Shown: positions 24,785 through 31,583, counted from the first letter of the stretch. The stretch: 47,159 nucleotides of DNA from Gammaproteobacteria bacterium (GCA_028064935.1 JAPTWT010000087.1:1-47159), one strand, 5' to 3'. Program-made: numbers and translations. The notes: generated by a model from the letters alone, not told the origin.

Positions 24785-25039
24785 ATGCACTACCGAAACG
24801 GCCGCGAGGCCAAGAACGGCGATGTCATCGTCAGCATCGGCAATTCGCTCGGCTATTCCAGCCGCACTGTCTTGCGCACGGGCGTCCTGATCGACGCCGT
24901 TGCCGGCAACGATTACTGCAACGGCACGCTGGTTCCGTTGACCGGCGGCATGCCGGAGGGCGCCTGCTTGGCCGACTGCCTGCACATCGATGACGTGCTC
25001 CAGATGATTGGCGGAGCTGAGAGACCGCCCGGGAAATAG
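24785..25039 (+). CDS. hypothetical small protein
   Basis: 84 residues with a good ribosome site (AAGGAG, 6 nt before ATG). Starts MHYRNGREAKNGDVIVS and looks like a small beta barrel; the C-terminal part has Cys residues in NDYCNGTLVP, GACLADCLHIDDVL. Similar short RNGR/AKNGD proteins are found in phage lysis or late regions. Function unknown. Confidence 0.5.
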   Translation: MHYRNGREAKNGDVIVSIGNSLGYSSRTVLRTGVLIDAVAGNDYCNGTLVPLTGGMPEGACLADCLHIDDVLQMIGGAERPPGK

Positions 25040-25041
25040 CC

Positions 25042-25260
25042 GTGAACGACAAGACTGGCCTAATTGATCGCATCGCCGTGCTTGAGGCGCGGGCATCTGC
25101 GGCCGAAGCGAGAATTGCGGCGCTAGAGTTGCGGCTCGCCGGATATCCGGTGCAGCCGCTTCCTGGCGTCGCGCCGGGCCAGCCGTGCATTCCGCCGCCC
25201 GGCTGGCCATGGTACGAAGTGACGCGCTCAACCGACACCACGGGGCGCGTCGAGTCGTGA
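25042..25260 (+). CDS. small coiled-coil/proline-rich protein
   Basis: 72 residues from GTG 25042. The first half is a heptad coil (LIDRIAVLEARASAAEARIAALELRLAG), the second half is proline-rich (GYPVQPLPGVAPGQPCIPPPGWPWYEV). It may scaffold or multimerise; no homologue recognised. Stop overlaps the next GTG start. Confidence 0.45.
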   Translation: MNDKTGLIDRIAVLEARASAAEARIAALELRLAGYPVQPLPGVAPGQPCIPPPGWPWYEVTRSTDTTGRVES

Positions 25261-26036
25261 CCCTCCCCCTCGGCCGCCTCCCGCGCACGCGCAATCCGTG
25301 GGTGCCGCACATGTCGGCGCTCATGGCCGGTCGTACCGCGCCGGCAGTACCGGTTTCCGTAGACTGGACTACCGGCCTTCCGGTAGACCTCGGGATGCTC
25401 GGGAACAATACGCTAGGCGACTGCGCCGAGGCCGGCTTCGGCCACGCGCGGCAACTTTGGACGTTCCACGCCGAGGGCACACCGGCAGCGGTCACGACGG
25501 CCGAGACAGAGCAGCTTTATTCGGCCGTGACGGGCTATGTGCCGGGACAGCCTGGCACTGACCGCGGTACGGTGCTGCAATCGCTCCTGGCCTACCTGGT
25601 GACGACTGGCGCGCCCCTTCAGGACGGCTCGCGGGAGAAGCTGTTCGCGTTCGTCGAAATCGACCCGCAGCGGGCCGATCACCTGAATCTGGCGACCTTC
25701 GAGGCGGGACTGGTTTACATTGGCTTCACCGTCCCGGCCTACCTTCAGTCCGAGTTCAATCCCGGCGCAACTTGGGACGTGAATCCGGGTGCGGATAATT
25801 CCATCGTCGGCGGTCACTGCGTCATCAGCGGCGGCTATCGGGCCGATGGCACGCGGGAGATTATCTCGTGGGGCTCGGCCGGCTATGCCATGACGCCCGC
25901 GTTCTGGGATGCGCATGTGGACGAAGCCTACGCGCTGATCTCGCGCGACTGGCTGGAGCGCACCGGGCGCACCTTCGCCGGCTATACGCTGGCGCAACTC
26001 GAACAGCAGATGCAAGCGGTGAGGCAGGCAGCATGA
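25257..26036 (+). CDS. papain-like cysteine peptidase-fold protein
   Basis: 259 residues from GTG 25257, which overlaps the upstream TGA; earlier starts lie inside the upstream gene. It has GNNTLGDC56AEAGFGHARQ, the Cys-helix element of C1/C39-type peptidases, and IVGGH187CVISGGYR, the His strand, followed by SWG 204-206. The third catalytic residue is not clear: the place of Asn before SWG holds Ile. Either it is an active enzyme with another third residue or an inactive fold. Adjacent to the lipase and in the lysis region, so it may act on the host envelope, or be delivered with the virion. Confidence 0.6.
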   Translation: MTLPLGRLPRTRNPWVPHMSALMAGRTAPAVPVSVDWTTGLPVDLGMLGNNTLGDCAEAGFGHARQLWTFHAEGTPAAVTTAETEQLYSAVTGYVPGQPGTDRGTVLQSLLAYLVTTGAPLQDGSREKLFAFVEIDPQRADHLNLATFEAGLVYIGFTVPAYLQSEFNPGATWDVNPGADNSIVGGHCVISGGYRADGTREIISWGSAGYAMTPAFWDAHVDEAYALISRDWLERTGRTFAGYTLAQLEQQMQAVRQAA

Positions 26037-26851
26037 TCACCCGCACCGCCGCCCAGCTCGCCGCTGACGCCGAACTCGCCTTCCTCGCGCTCTACGCAGA
26101 GGATGCGTTCAGCGCGGCCCGTAGTGCCGCACAGGCCGACCTCACGACGGTCGCGCCTGACCCACGACTCGCATCAGACTGGGACGTGCGCGCCACGCTG
26201 ACGGCCGTGGACGACGTTCCGGGCATCGGGCGCGCGGACGTGTTCTACGGCTGGCTGCTTGAGCACGCTGGCCGCTTCGTGCTGGCGATTCGTGGGACGG
26301 CCGACGCCGAAGAATGGATTCTCGACGGCGAATTCTGGCCCCGCGGCGCGCGGGGCATCCCCGGCACCGTCGAGACCGGCTTCTGGTCAGTCGCCGAGAC
26401 GCTGAAGATCGACGGCAAGCCGCTCGCCGAGCTCGTTGGCATAGTGAACGGCCCGATTACCGTGGTCGGGCACAGCTTGGGTGCGGCATTGGCTACATAC
26501 GCAGCCTACGAACTCGCGCGCGCCGGCATGACGGTCTCGGCCCGCATGATCGCCTCGCCGCACCCGGGGGACGGGACATTCGCTGCGGCGTTCGGCTCGG
26601 CCGTGCCGGATCACGTCGCGTACGTAAATACCGACGATTTGGTGCCCGACGTGCCGGGGCTGTTCTCGTATACGCATGTGCCGAACGTGGTGAATCTCGA
26701 CCCTGCGGCGCTCGGCGTCGAGCTCAACGGCGGACCAGCGGGGGACCATCACGTGCTCAGCTACGTGGCGATGATGAGCCGGCCGACGTTCGCGGCGTTC
26801 AAGCCGCTGCCGATCGATCAGAAATTCGTGGATTGCGTGAAGTTTGCCTAG
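26033..26851 (+). CDS. class 3 lipase-like alpha/beta hydrolase
   Basis: 272 residues; ATG 26033 overlaps the upstream stop, and the longer frame start lies inside the papain-like gene. Lipase_3 features in order: FVLAIRGTADAEEWILDG, VETGFWSVAE, then the nucleophile elbow VVGHS148LGAALATYAAYELA, then VAYVNTDD202LVPDVPGLFSYTHV and GDHH239-240VLSYVAMM. The triad Ser-Asp-His is complete by inspection. It has no signal peptide. Role could be envelope lipid cleavage at lysis, loosely parallel to LysB enzymes. Its stop shares CTAG with the converging minus gene. Confidence 0.72.
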   Translation: MITRTAAQLAADAELAFLALYAEDAFSAARSAAQADLTTVAPDPRLASDWDVRATLTAVDDVPGIGRADVFYGWLLEHAGRFVLAIRGTADAEEWILDGEFWPRGARGIPGTVETGFWSVAETLKIDGKPLAELVGIVNGPITVVGHSLGAALATYAAYELARAGMTVSARMIASPHPGDGTFAAAFGSAVPDHVAYVNTDDLVPDVPGLFSYTHVPNVVNLDPAALGVELNGGPAGDHHVLSYVAMMSRPTFAAFKPLPIDQKFVDCVKFA

Positions 26852-27051
26852 AATTCAAAGCCGGCCTGAGCCGCGCCGTTCTCGTCATCCTCGCGCCTTT
26901 CGCCGCCGTCCAACTGATGAAACCGCGCCCAGAAGCACCGCCCCTCCGCTTTGCAGCGCTCAGGTGAGCAGCAGCGCAACTCCCAGTCCGGTACGCCTAC
27001 GGCGCGCAGGCCGTTGGGGACGTGCTGGTGGCAGGCGGGGGGGGTGGTCAT
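26848..27051 (-). CDS. small Cys-containing hypothetical protein
   Basis: 67 residues. Central WELRCCSPERCKAEGRCFWARFHQL suggests a metal-binding CC-x3-C-x5-C cluster, typical of the many zinc-ribbon-like minus-strand proteins here. The C-terminal part is charged. No ribosome site seen before ATG 27051, and it starts just after the upstream gene's stop. Its stop TAG overlaps the lipase stop on the other strand. Confidence 0.5.
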   Translation of the reverse strand: MTTPPACHQHVPNGLRAVGVPDWELRCCSPERCKAEGRCFWARFHQLDGGERREDDENGAAQAGFEF

Positions 27052-27054
27052 CGG

Positions 27055-27237
27055 TTACGGATTCATCATCGACATGCCAGCGCGATAAAGACACAGACCA
27101 CCGAGAGTGCATAGCGCGACAGATTGAATGAGCATCAACATGGGATGGTCAGACAAAATATACGGGCTCAGCGCGCCGAATATCAAGTAAAGAAATCCCT
27201 TCGTCACCATTATCCAATAGAAGCGTGACTTGCTCAT
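27055..27237 (-). CDS. small membrane protein (two segments)
   Basis: 60 residues with two hydrophobic stretches: about 8-30 (WIMVTKGFLYLIFGALSPYIL) and 33-52 (MLMLIQSVALCTLGGLCLYRAG). No catalytic motif. It is three nt upstream of the Cys-rich gene and downstream of another short gene, so it is part of the same chain. Could be a host membrane modulator or superinfection exclusion factor; both unproven. Confidence 0.5.
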   Translation of the reverse strand: MSKSRFYWIMVTKGFLYLIFGALSPYILSDHPMLMLIQSVALCTLGGLCLYRAGMSMMNP

Positions 27238-27240
27238 GAG

Positions 27241-27432
27241 TTATGAGCGGAACATTTCGCGTATGCGGGCGCGCGCGATGCGCATATGGTTCCAACTTGC
27301 GGGCCAAGTACATACCCAGTAGATGCGTCCGATGAATGTCCAGAATCTCGTTTTCGGCACTACGTAAAAATCGCCGATCTCAAGACTGCTGAACGATGCG
27401 AACGTCGGGATTTTAATGGTTGATTTCATCAT
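27241..27432 (-). CDS. small hypothetical protein
   Basis: 63 residues, possible starts MMKST/MKST. Contains hydrophobic aromatic stretch FWTFIGRIYWVCTWPASWNH. A basic end (RIARARIREMFRS). No family recognised. It is spaced 3 nt from both neighbours, consistent with one polycistronic unit. Confidence 0.4.
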   Translation of the reverse strand: MMKSTIKIPTFASFSSLEIGDFYVVPKTRFWTFIGRIYWVCTWPASWNHMRIARARIREMFRS

Positions 27433-27435
27433 GGA

Positions 27436-27609
27436 TTATCCGGGAATCTTCCGATGCGGCCCAAACGCCAGCCCGTAATCGGCCTTATCGCCGGCATCTC
27501 GACGCGCCTCGCTGACCGTGCGCCGGTCGGCATGATTCGCCTTGTGCGGCTTGCAGAGTAGGCAGCCGGCGCGGCGATTCTTTGGGCGTTTGCGCTTATG
27601 GTTGCTCAT
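27436..27609 (-). CDS. small basic protein with CLLCKPHK motif
   Basis: 57 residues from ATG 27609; the frame is open further up but that part lies over the upstream gene. N-terminal MSNHKRKRPKNRRAGCLLCKPHKAN is a basic segment with C-x2-C, a hallmark of a short phage protein type often placed in early regions. Probably zinc or nucleic acid binding. Overlaps the upstream gene's end by 14 nt. Confidence 0.6.
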   Translation of the reverse strand: MSNHKRKRPKNRRAGCLLCKPHKANHADRRTVSEARRDAGDKADYGLAFGPHRKIPG

Positions 27610-27886
27610 AGGATGGTTGATCGGATGCTCGGTAGACAATCGTCGGATATCGCTTTCCTGATATGGCCGCTGTAAATCCACAAATATCACAAGTGTGATG
27701 AAAACCCGGCGGATTGCATGGCCACGTCATCCCGTTGAACTCCATCTCGCCACCACATCCAGCGATAGGACAGATCCATTTTTCCTCAATAGACACAACC
27801 ACTTTACTTACGATGTTCGCTTCTCCCTTAAACCATCGCGATCCACCGATTTCGTCACCGAACTTATCGTGCTCCGGATTGCTCAT
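27596..27886 (-). CDS. zinc-ribbon hypothetical protein
   Basis: 96 residues. Two C-x-pairs: ICPIAGCGGEM and HHTCDICGFTAA give a four-Cys/His zinc site. Central FNGMTWPCNPPGFHHTC. The N-terminus (MSNPEHDKFGDEIGGSRWFKGE) is charged. Start ATG overlaps the next gene's stop codon by 4 nt. No enzymatic domain recognised; nucleic acid or protein contact is inferred. Confidence 0.6.
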   Translation of the reverse strand: MSNPEHDKFGDEIGGSRWFKGEANIVSKVVVSIEEKWICPIAGCGGEMEFNGMTWPCNPPGFHHTCDICGFTAAISGKRYPTIVYRASDQPSYEQP

Positions 27887-28077
27887 AATTTACCATCTGA
27901 TGTGCTGTGAGCAGAGCTTTCAAAAGAACAATCTTTCGTCTCAAGCCTCTCTCTCAGTTTGACGACTTCGGCGCGCAGGCAGCGTTTACAGTCAGCAAGA
28001 GGCAAATCGTGTTTGCACAATTCGCGTAGTTTCTCGGAGTGCCGATTCGTCTCGTTCTGTTCTTCTGACCAAGACAT
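27883..28077 (-). CDS. small Cys-containing helical protein
   Basis: 64 residues with a good ribosome site (AGGGG about 9 nt upstream). SEKLRELCKHDLPLADCKRCLRAEVVKLRERLETKDC: a C-x7-DC-x2-C pattern followed by a helix. Its ATG shares one base with the upstream stop. No known function. Confidence 0.5.
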   Translation of the reverse strand: MSWSEEQNETNRHSEKLRELCKHDLPLADCKRCLRAEVVKLRERLETKDCSFESSAHSTSDGKL

Positions 28078-28310
28078 TAGATAGTCCCCTGAACTGCAAC
28101 TTTTGCGTATCCATGAGCGCCAGAAGGGCGATAAAACCAGCGTTCACAGCTATAGCACTTGAATGGCGTTCCTTGTTCGGCCTCTGCGCCTAAATTGTCG
28201 GCCGTGAATCCAGTCGCGCGACAACTCGCGGTGCATTTCTGCCCGATGAATGGCGATCCGGACGGTGCCCATGTGCCCGACTTCGGAGCCGAACATGCGG
28301 CGGTCCCCAC
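28077..28310 (-). CDS. zinc-ribbon protein overlapping the upstream gene by 161 nt
   Basis: 77 residues from GTG 28310, the only in-frame start. QKCTASCRATGF and FKCYSCERWFYRP give C-x3-C and C-x2-C pairs. Its TAA overlaps the next gene's ATG, which supports translation. The first part overlaps the gene ending at 28150, read in another frame. It could also be the +1 frameshifted end of that gene; sequence alone does not decide. Confidence 0.5.
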   Translation of the reverse strand: MGTAACSAPKSGTWAPSGSPFIGQKCTASCRATGFTADNLGAEAEQGTPFKCYSCERWFYRPSGAHGYAKVAVQGTI

Positions 28311-28422
28311 CAGTCGGATGCGTCATCACGATCGTACCGAACGCTGGGTGGCTAAAAACATCATGCGGATGACATGTCCCGGTGCGTTCTTGACGGACTT
28401 CCGGCTTCAGTTCCTCACGCAT
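28150..28422 (-). CDS. conserved phage protein, apparently C-terminally truncated
   Basis: 90 residues with AAGGATA before ATG. The segment FSHPAFGTIVMTHPTGGDRRMFGSEV then HMGTVRIAIHRAEMHRELSRDWIHG follows a widespread phage protein pattern (HPA[FY]G...LYGS...DLSRDW...). In that family the DLSRDW element is followed by a further beta/helix part ending in a PCT-like motif; here the frame turns to RQFRRRGRTRN and stops. Either it is a truncated variant or the frame is shifted to the overlapping gene. Confidence 0.55.
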   Translation of the reverse strand: MREELKPEVRQERTGTCHPHDVFSHPAFGTIVMTHPTGGDRRMFGSEVGHMGTVRIAIHRAEMHRELSRDWIHGRQFRRRGRTRNAIQVL

Positions 28423-28457
28423 TATCCTTCACCTTGCATAGTTCATTTGATAGTTGG

Positions 28458-28802
28458 TCAGCGAATCCCAAGCTCTTCATTACGCACCGGATCGGGACCG
28501 CACATTGCGATGCGTTCGCGTTCGGTCGGACGCTGCTGTAGACGCCGCAGAAACGCCTCCGCATTCACGCTATCGAGAGTGTATCGGCCGCCTGTCCTGA
28601 AGCCCTCCACGCGGTACCAGAGCGCCTTCACGCGGTCGTACAGCGTACTGGCGGCTTTCCACGATGGGATGCCGCCGACGAGCGCGGAGAGCTCCTGGCA
28701 GGCCGAGCACAGTTCCCCCTGGGCTGCCTCGATATGATCCAGCGCCTTCTGCACCCGCGCGCGGGCCTCGGCTTGGAGTAGTGCCTTCTGGTCGTTGCTC
28801 AC
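28458..28802 (-). CDS. hypothetical helical protein
   Basis: 114 residues from GTG 28802, with GGAGG 9 nt upstream; the frame is open higher but enters the upstream gene. Mostly helical: QAEARARVQKALDHIEAAQGELCSACQELSALVGG, YDRVKALWYRVEGFRTGG. No motif recognised. Start overlaps the upstream stop by 4 nt. Confidence 0.55.
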   Translation of the reverse strand: MSNDQKALLQAEARARVQKALDHIEAAQGELCSACQELSALVGGIPSWKAASTLYDRVKALWYRVEGFRTGGRYTLDSVNAEAFLRRLQQRPTERERIAMCGPDPVRNEELGIR

Positions 28803-29164
28803 TTGAGGTTCCTCCGAATCCAGTCCGCCTCGGCAGCCTGCGCTGCCGCCCATTCCCCACCCCGAAAGCACGGCTCCTCCTGGGAGCGCTCGTATGCGGC
28901 CTCAGCCTCGTTCTCGCGGCAGGTCTTGCACATGTCCGCATCCTCGCCGTTCTCGTCCACGGGCGAATAGGTGCGGCCACAGGCGCATTCCTCGAGCTCC
29001 GGGGCGGCCGGAATCTTGCCGCCGCTCATAAGTCGAGACGCCTCGGCATGCGCTGCCCGAATGTGGCCGATGATGATGGCGTCATCGGTGCTCAGGGTCT
29101 GGCTCAGCGCGGCGCCGAGATGGCCCACGATTTCCTCGATGGACTTCTTCTGGTCGTCGGTCAT
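28799..29164 (-). CDS. zinc-ribbon hypothetical protein
   Basis: 121 residues. N-terminal helix (TDDQKKSIEEIVGHLGAALSQTLS), then ECACGRTYSP and MCKTCREN, a C-x-C...C-x2-C ribbon at about 59-82. The C-terminal part is acidic/aromatic and helical. Overlaps by 4 nt with the genes on both sides. No enzymatic clue. Confidence 0.6.
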   Translation of the reverse strand: MTDDQKKSIEEIVGHLGAALSQTLSTDDAIIIGHIRAAHAEASRLMSGGKIPAAPELEECACGRTYSPVDENGEDADMCKTCRENEAEAAYERSQEEPCFRGGEWAAAQAAEADWIRRNLK

Positions 29165-29337
29165 GATTGCGAATCCTCCTCTTCGGGATACTCTCGAGCC
29201 AGGATCGGCCCGGAGTAGACGTATCGGGTCTTGACGGTCTTGCCCGGAGTAAGCGGTACGGGATCGTAGTGCTCTTCAAGCGTCCCTTGCGCCAGTCCGC
29301 AGCTCGGGCAGGCGGTATCACCGCACATGCAGGTCAT
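29161..29337 (-). CDS. small Cys-rich protein (58 aa)
   Basis: 58 residues, short and easily missed: MTCMCGDTACPSCGLAQGT, then a beta segment VPLTPGKTVKTRYVYSGPILARE and an acidic end. C-x-C...C-x2-C suggests zinc. GGAG lies upstream of ATG 29337, and its stop overlaps the next ATG. These overlaps are the best evidence that it is coding. Confidence 0.6.
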   Translation of the reverse strand: MTCMCGDTACPSCGLAQGTLEEHYDPVPLTPGKTVKTRYVYSGPILAREYPEEEDSQS

Positions 29338-29555
29338 GGCTCATCTCCTTGGTTGACTGGTAAGCTTTCGAGCGCATTCCTGGCGATCGTCGCCCACTGG
29401 CGATAAGGACACTCACTGCCAATTTCGGTCAGCGCATCGCGCATGATTTCTGCGTCTGCCCGCTGGCGCTCGATTGTTTCCTGAGCGTCATCCAGCGCAC
29501 AGTATGCGCATTGCTCGTCGCCGACCCAGTCATGCTTGCAGAATGGCTCTTTCAT
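29334..29555 (-). CDS. small Cys/His-containing protein
   Basis: 73 residues from ATG 29555, preceded by GAGG. FCKHDWVGDEQCAYCALDDAQETIERQRADAEIM: C-x-H...C-x2-C then helix. The end (YRQWATIARNALESLPVNQ) is helical. Overlaps by 4 nt at both ends. Confidence 0.55.
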   Translation of the reverse strand: MKEPFCKHDWVGDEQCAYCALDDAQETIERQRADAEIMRDALTEIGSECPYRQWATIARNALESLPVNQGDEP

Positions 29556-29698
29556 GCGTTGCCTCGCTTCACCAGCCGCTCTATAAACCGCTTGACCTTC
29601 TCGGCCTGATCCTCGGTCAGCCACCATGTGAACTGGCGCTGACCGGCTTTGGCGCGCCTCTGTCGCTCTGCGGCTTTGCGTTCCGCCGCAGACTTCAT
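29552..29698 (-). CDS. small basic RHH-like protein, paralogue A
   Basis: 48 residues: AAERKAAERQRRAKAGQRQFTWWLTEDQAEKVKRFIERL. A basic helix, a strand (QFTWWL) and a second helix follow the ribbon-helix-helix antitoxin/repressor layout. The gene at 32913 is a close copy; the DNA coding for the second half is nearly identical. Start overlaps the upstream stop. Could be a DNA-binding regulator. Confidence 0.55.
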   Translation of the reverse strand: MKSAAERKAAERQRRAKAGQRQFTWWLTEDQAEKVKRFIERLVKRGNA

Positions 29699-29904
29699 CC
29701 CAGTTCCGCCAGCAGCTCGTCGTCGCTGACCTGCGGCAGATCGTCCGTAAGCCCGAGGAACTTCCGCTCGCTCGCGATCTCCTTTTCGATCCCGCTCACC
29801 CAAACTTGGCGTATCTGGCGCTCGCGCTCAGTCTTGGCTTTTGCCAGCCGCTCGCGCTCGTGGGAAAGCCGGAGTTCCAAGGCATCAAGGTGCGTCGTGT
29901 TCAT
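29695..29904 (-). CDS. helical hypothetical protein with leaderless-type start
   Basis: 69 residues, mostly one long coil: LDALELRLSHERERLAKAKTERERQIRQVWVSGIEKEIASERKF. ATG 29904 lies 8 nt after a -10 hexamer with no ribosome site between, so the mRNA would begin at or near the ATG. An upstream in-frame ATG (29922) falls upstream of the expected transcription start. The promoter carries a spacer palindrome. Function unknown. Confidence 0.55.
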   Translation of the reverse strand: MNTTHLDALELRLSHERERLAKAKTERERQIRQVWVSGIEKEIASERKFLGLTDDLPQVSDDELLAELG

Positions 29905-29912
29905 GGGAAGAG

Positions 29913-29941
29913 ATACTAGCATTGTGACTGGTCACAGTCAA
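29913..29941 (-). promoter_or_regulatory. sigma70-like promoter with spacer palindrome
   Basis: Minus strand: TTGACT (29941-29936), 17-nt spacer, TAGTAT (29918-29913). Plus-strand 29923-29936 is a perfect palindrome TGTGAC-TG-GTCACA, sitting between the two boxes: a likely operator. Confidence 0.75.
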
Positions 29942-30399
29942 GCACTTTCTTCCGCCCCTATCGCCGCATCAATAGCCGCATCCAGCTCATCAGCTAGCGC
30001 CGGCCGGCGGTTTCGCTCCCGCTGCACCACATCGAAAAACTCGCACCCTAGGCGCACCTCGAGGCCGGGACGCACGGGGCCACGCATCGGTTGCAGTTTG
30101 CGCACCTCGAGCCGTTCCCGGAGCCAGCGGTAACGGGCGGCGTCCGCTTCGTCAGCCTCGCGCTTGCAGCTATCGCACTCTGGCGGAAACGAGTCGGACG
30201 GCCCGCAAATCTGGTGCCGATTGGCTTTGCACAAACCGATTGTCATTGCGACCACTTGGCTCGAAAGCGCGGGCGGGTTTGGGATGAGCGTCGGACCAGC
30301 ATTCACGGTTGCGAAACTCGTTTGGCCACCGCAAGTCGGGCAGATTCCGCCATTGAAAGCCGACAGAGCCTTGCACTTTTCGCACCACCAAACGCTCAT
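29938..30399 (-). CDS. two-zinc-ribbon protein
   Basis: 153 residues. CEKCKALSAFNGGICPTCGG is an N-terminal zinc ribbon; a second Cys cluster (KANRHQICGPSDSFPPECDSCK) follows. C-terminal half helical (DAARYRWLRERLEVRKLQ), a phrase seen in many phage early proteins. Ends 2 nt before the promoter for the next unit. May bind nucleic acid. Confidence 0.6.
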   Translation of the reverse strand: MSVWWCEKCKALSAFNGGICPTCGGQTSFATVNAGPTLIPNPPALSSQVVAMTIGLCKANRHQICGPSDSFPPECDSCKREADEADAARYRWLRERLEVRKLQPMRGPVRPGLEVRLGCEFFDVVQRERNRRPALADELDAAIDAAIGAEESA

Positions 30400-30713
30400 G
30401 ATTGCTCCGCTGTCACGGTTTGAGCGCTTCGGATGAGTCTCGCCGCAAGATCTTGTTGTGCTTGGATGTAGGCCACAAGATTTTCGCAGGCACGTATCAT
30501 CTCGTTGCCATGCCTGACAGCAGCCACGGTCAATTCAGGCGGCGAAGAATCGCAAGCCTCTACCCAAGCGCACGCATGCTCAAGGGGCTGAGCCGCCTTA
30601 TAAAGCGCGTAGAGGAGACGACTTAGCTCCTGGCTTCCAGGATCGTCCAGATGGTAATCTAGGACATTGTGGAAATACGCACCGCCACCAATCCACCTGA
30701 ACTCGCCGCTCAT
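30396..30713 (-). CDS. hypothetical helical protein
   Basis: 105 residues. Starts MSGEFRWIGGGAYFHNVLDYH, then mainly helical (ELSRLLYALYKAAQPLEHACAWVEA, MIRACENLVAYIQAQQDLAARLIRS). No metal or enzyme motif. Overlaps both neighbours by 4 nt. Confidence 0.5.
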   Translation of the reverse strand: MSGEFRWIGGGAYFHNVLDYHLDDPGSQELSRLLYALYKAAQPLEHACAWVEACDSSPPELTVAAVRHGNEMIRACENLVAYIQAQQDLAARLIRSAQTVTAEQS

Positions 30714-30925
30714 GATTGTTCCTTTGTTGCGGTTTCAGAAGATGCGCCGAAATCTCGCACATCCAGGATCGCCATACCCGACGACACGATTTTCTCCCAC
30801 CCGGCGACTGTGTAGCGCGGTCTGCGTCCAGGCGGGTACGAATAATCACAGATGTCGGCCTGAGGGTAGATATGCGCCTCGAATTCTCGCGAGCTTCCCG
30901 AAGGCCACCATTGTTTTTCGTTCAC
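30710..30925 (-). CDS. hypothetical small protein
   Basis: 71 residues from GTG 30925, which overlaps the previous stop. Aromatic and beta-like: WWPSGSSREFEAHIYPQADICDYSYPPGRRPRYTVAGWEKIVSSG. No family recognised. Confidence 0.45.
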   Translation of the reverse strand: MNEKQWWPSGSSREFEAHIYPQADICDYSYPPGRRPRYTVAGWEKIVSSGMAILDVRDFGASSETATKEQS

Positions 30926-31098
30926 GGTTGATCCTTTGTTGTTGCGCTGTGAGCGGAGCTTTTGAGAGCATCCATATCGATCTTAACGGCTTCGGGAGGA
31001 AGGCGCTTCATCTTGCCATCCGGCGTCATCATCAGAAATGCCACCCCAAAGGCGTCCAAGTCTCTGCGTAGCGACTCGCCAGTGGTTTCATTCTCCAT
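30922..31098 (-). CDS. hypothetical small protein
   Basis: 58 residues from ATG 31098, with GGAG upstream. Two-part: SLRRDLDAFGVAFLMMTPDGKMKRLPPEAVKIDM is beta-hairpin-like; the C-terminus is Ser/Ala-rich. ATG overlaps the upstream gene end by 11 nt. No known function. Confidence 0.5.
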   Translation of the reverse strand: MENETTGESLRRDLDAFGVAFLMMTPDGKMKRLPPEAVKIDMDALKSSAHSATTKDQP

Positions 31099-31354
31099 GG
31101 AAATCTCCGGCGCTGTGGGCGCATCTTTCCTCCCATTCAGCTTCCGCAGCCGAGACCCATCCAGTGGGCGCAGCATAGTCTAAGACGAATCTGAGACGTT
31201 CGATCTCTTTGGCTCCCTCGCGGAATAGCATTGCATAAGACCAATCACACGTATTCATGTAGTGCAGACCGTTTCCTTCAGTCTCGGCACGCTCGCGGGC
31301 CACTCCTTCGCACTCGTCTGCCGCTTCATTCAGGCGCTTGATTAGCTCATCCAT
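31088..31354 (-). CDS. hypothetical helical protein
   Basis: 88 residues from ATG 31354 with a GGAG site. Helices IKRLNEAADECEGVARERAETEGNG, then MLFREGAKEIERLRFVLDYAAP. The helical pattern with a short acidic C-terminus (EEERCAH-like) is common in phage early genes. Unknown role. Confidence 0.5.
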   Translation of the reverse strand: MDELIKRLNEAADECEGVARERAETEGNGLHYMNTCDWSYAMLFREGAKEIERLRFVLDYAAPTGWVSAAEAEWEERCAHSAGDFHGE

Positions 31355-31583
31355 TGGAATCTCCGTCGGCGCCGTCAGGTGCAAGGGTATATGCGTTCTC
31401 ACTGTGGCAAATAGTCACAACTGCATATTGCATTCCTCCGTGACGCAACGGATTGCGAAACCACCGCCACAAACGAATAAGGCGCCAGAATGGCGGCCGC
31501 GGGATTGGTGGAGCAAGCCACGATATCTTGTCTCCCACGGAAATGGAGCCGCTACAGACTGAACTTACGGTTAGCTTATCCAT
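31347..31583 (-). CDS. hypothetical small protein
   Basis: 78 residues from ATG 31583, after AGGGGG. DKLTVSSVCSGSISVGDKISWLAPPIPRPPFWRLIRLWRWFRNPL, with a Trp/Arg-rich middle. Could associate with membranes or nucleic acid, unproven. Overlaps neighbours. Confidence 0.45.
   Translation of the reverse strand: MDKLTVSSVCSGSISVGDKISWLAPPIPRPPFWRLIRLWRWFRNPLRHGGMQYAVVTICHSENAYTLAPDGADGDSNG

Noticed and set aside
24233..25495. 420-residue minus frame
   Set aside because: It lies antisense to a chain of coupled plus-strand lysis genes, and its translation is Arg/Ala/Ser-rich without motifs.
28159..28737. 192-residue plus frame
   Set aside because: Antisense of three minus genes; low-quality composition.
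29231..29262. promoter from TTGACG at 29233 on the plus strand
   Set aside because: No -10 at the right distance and no plus-strand gene follows.
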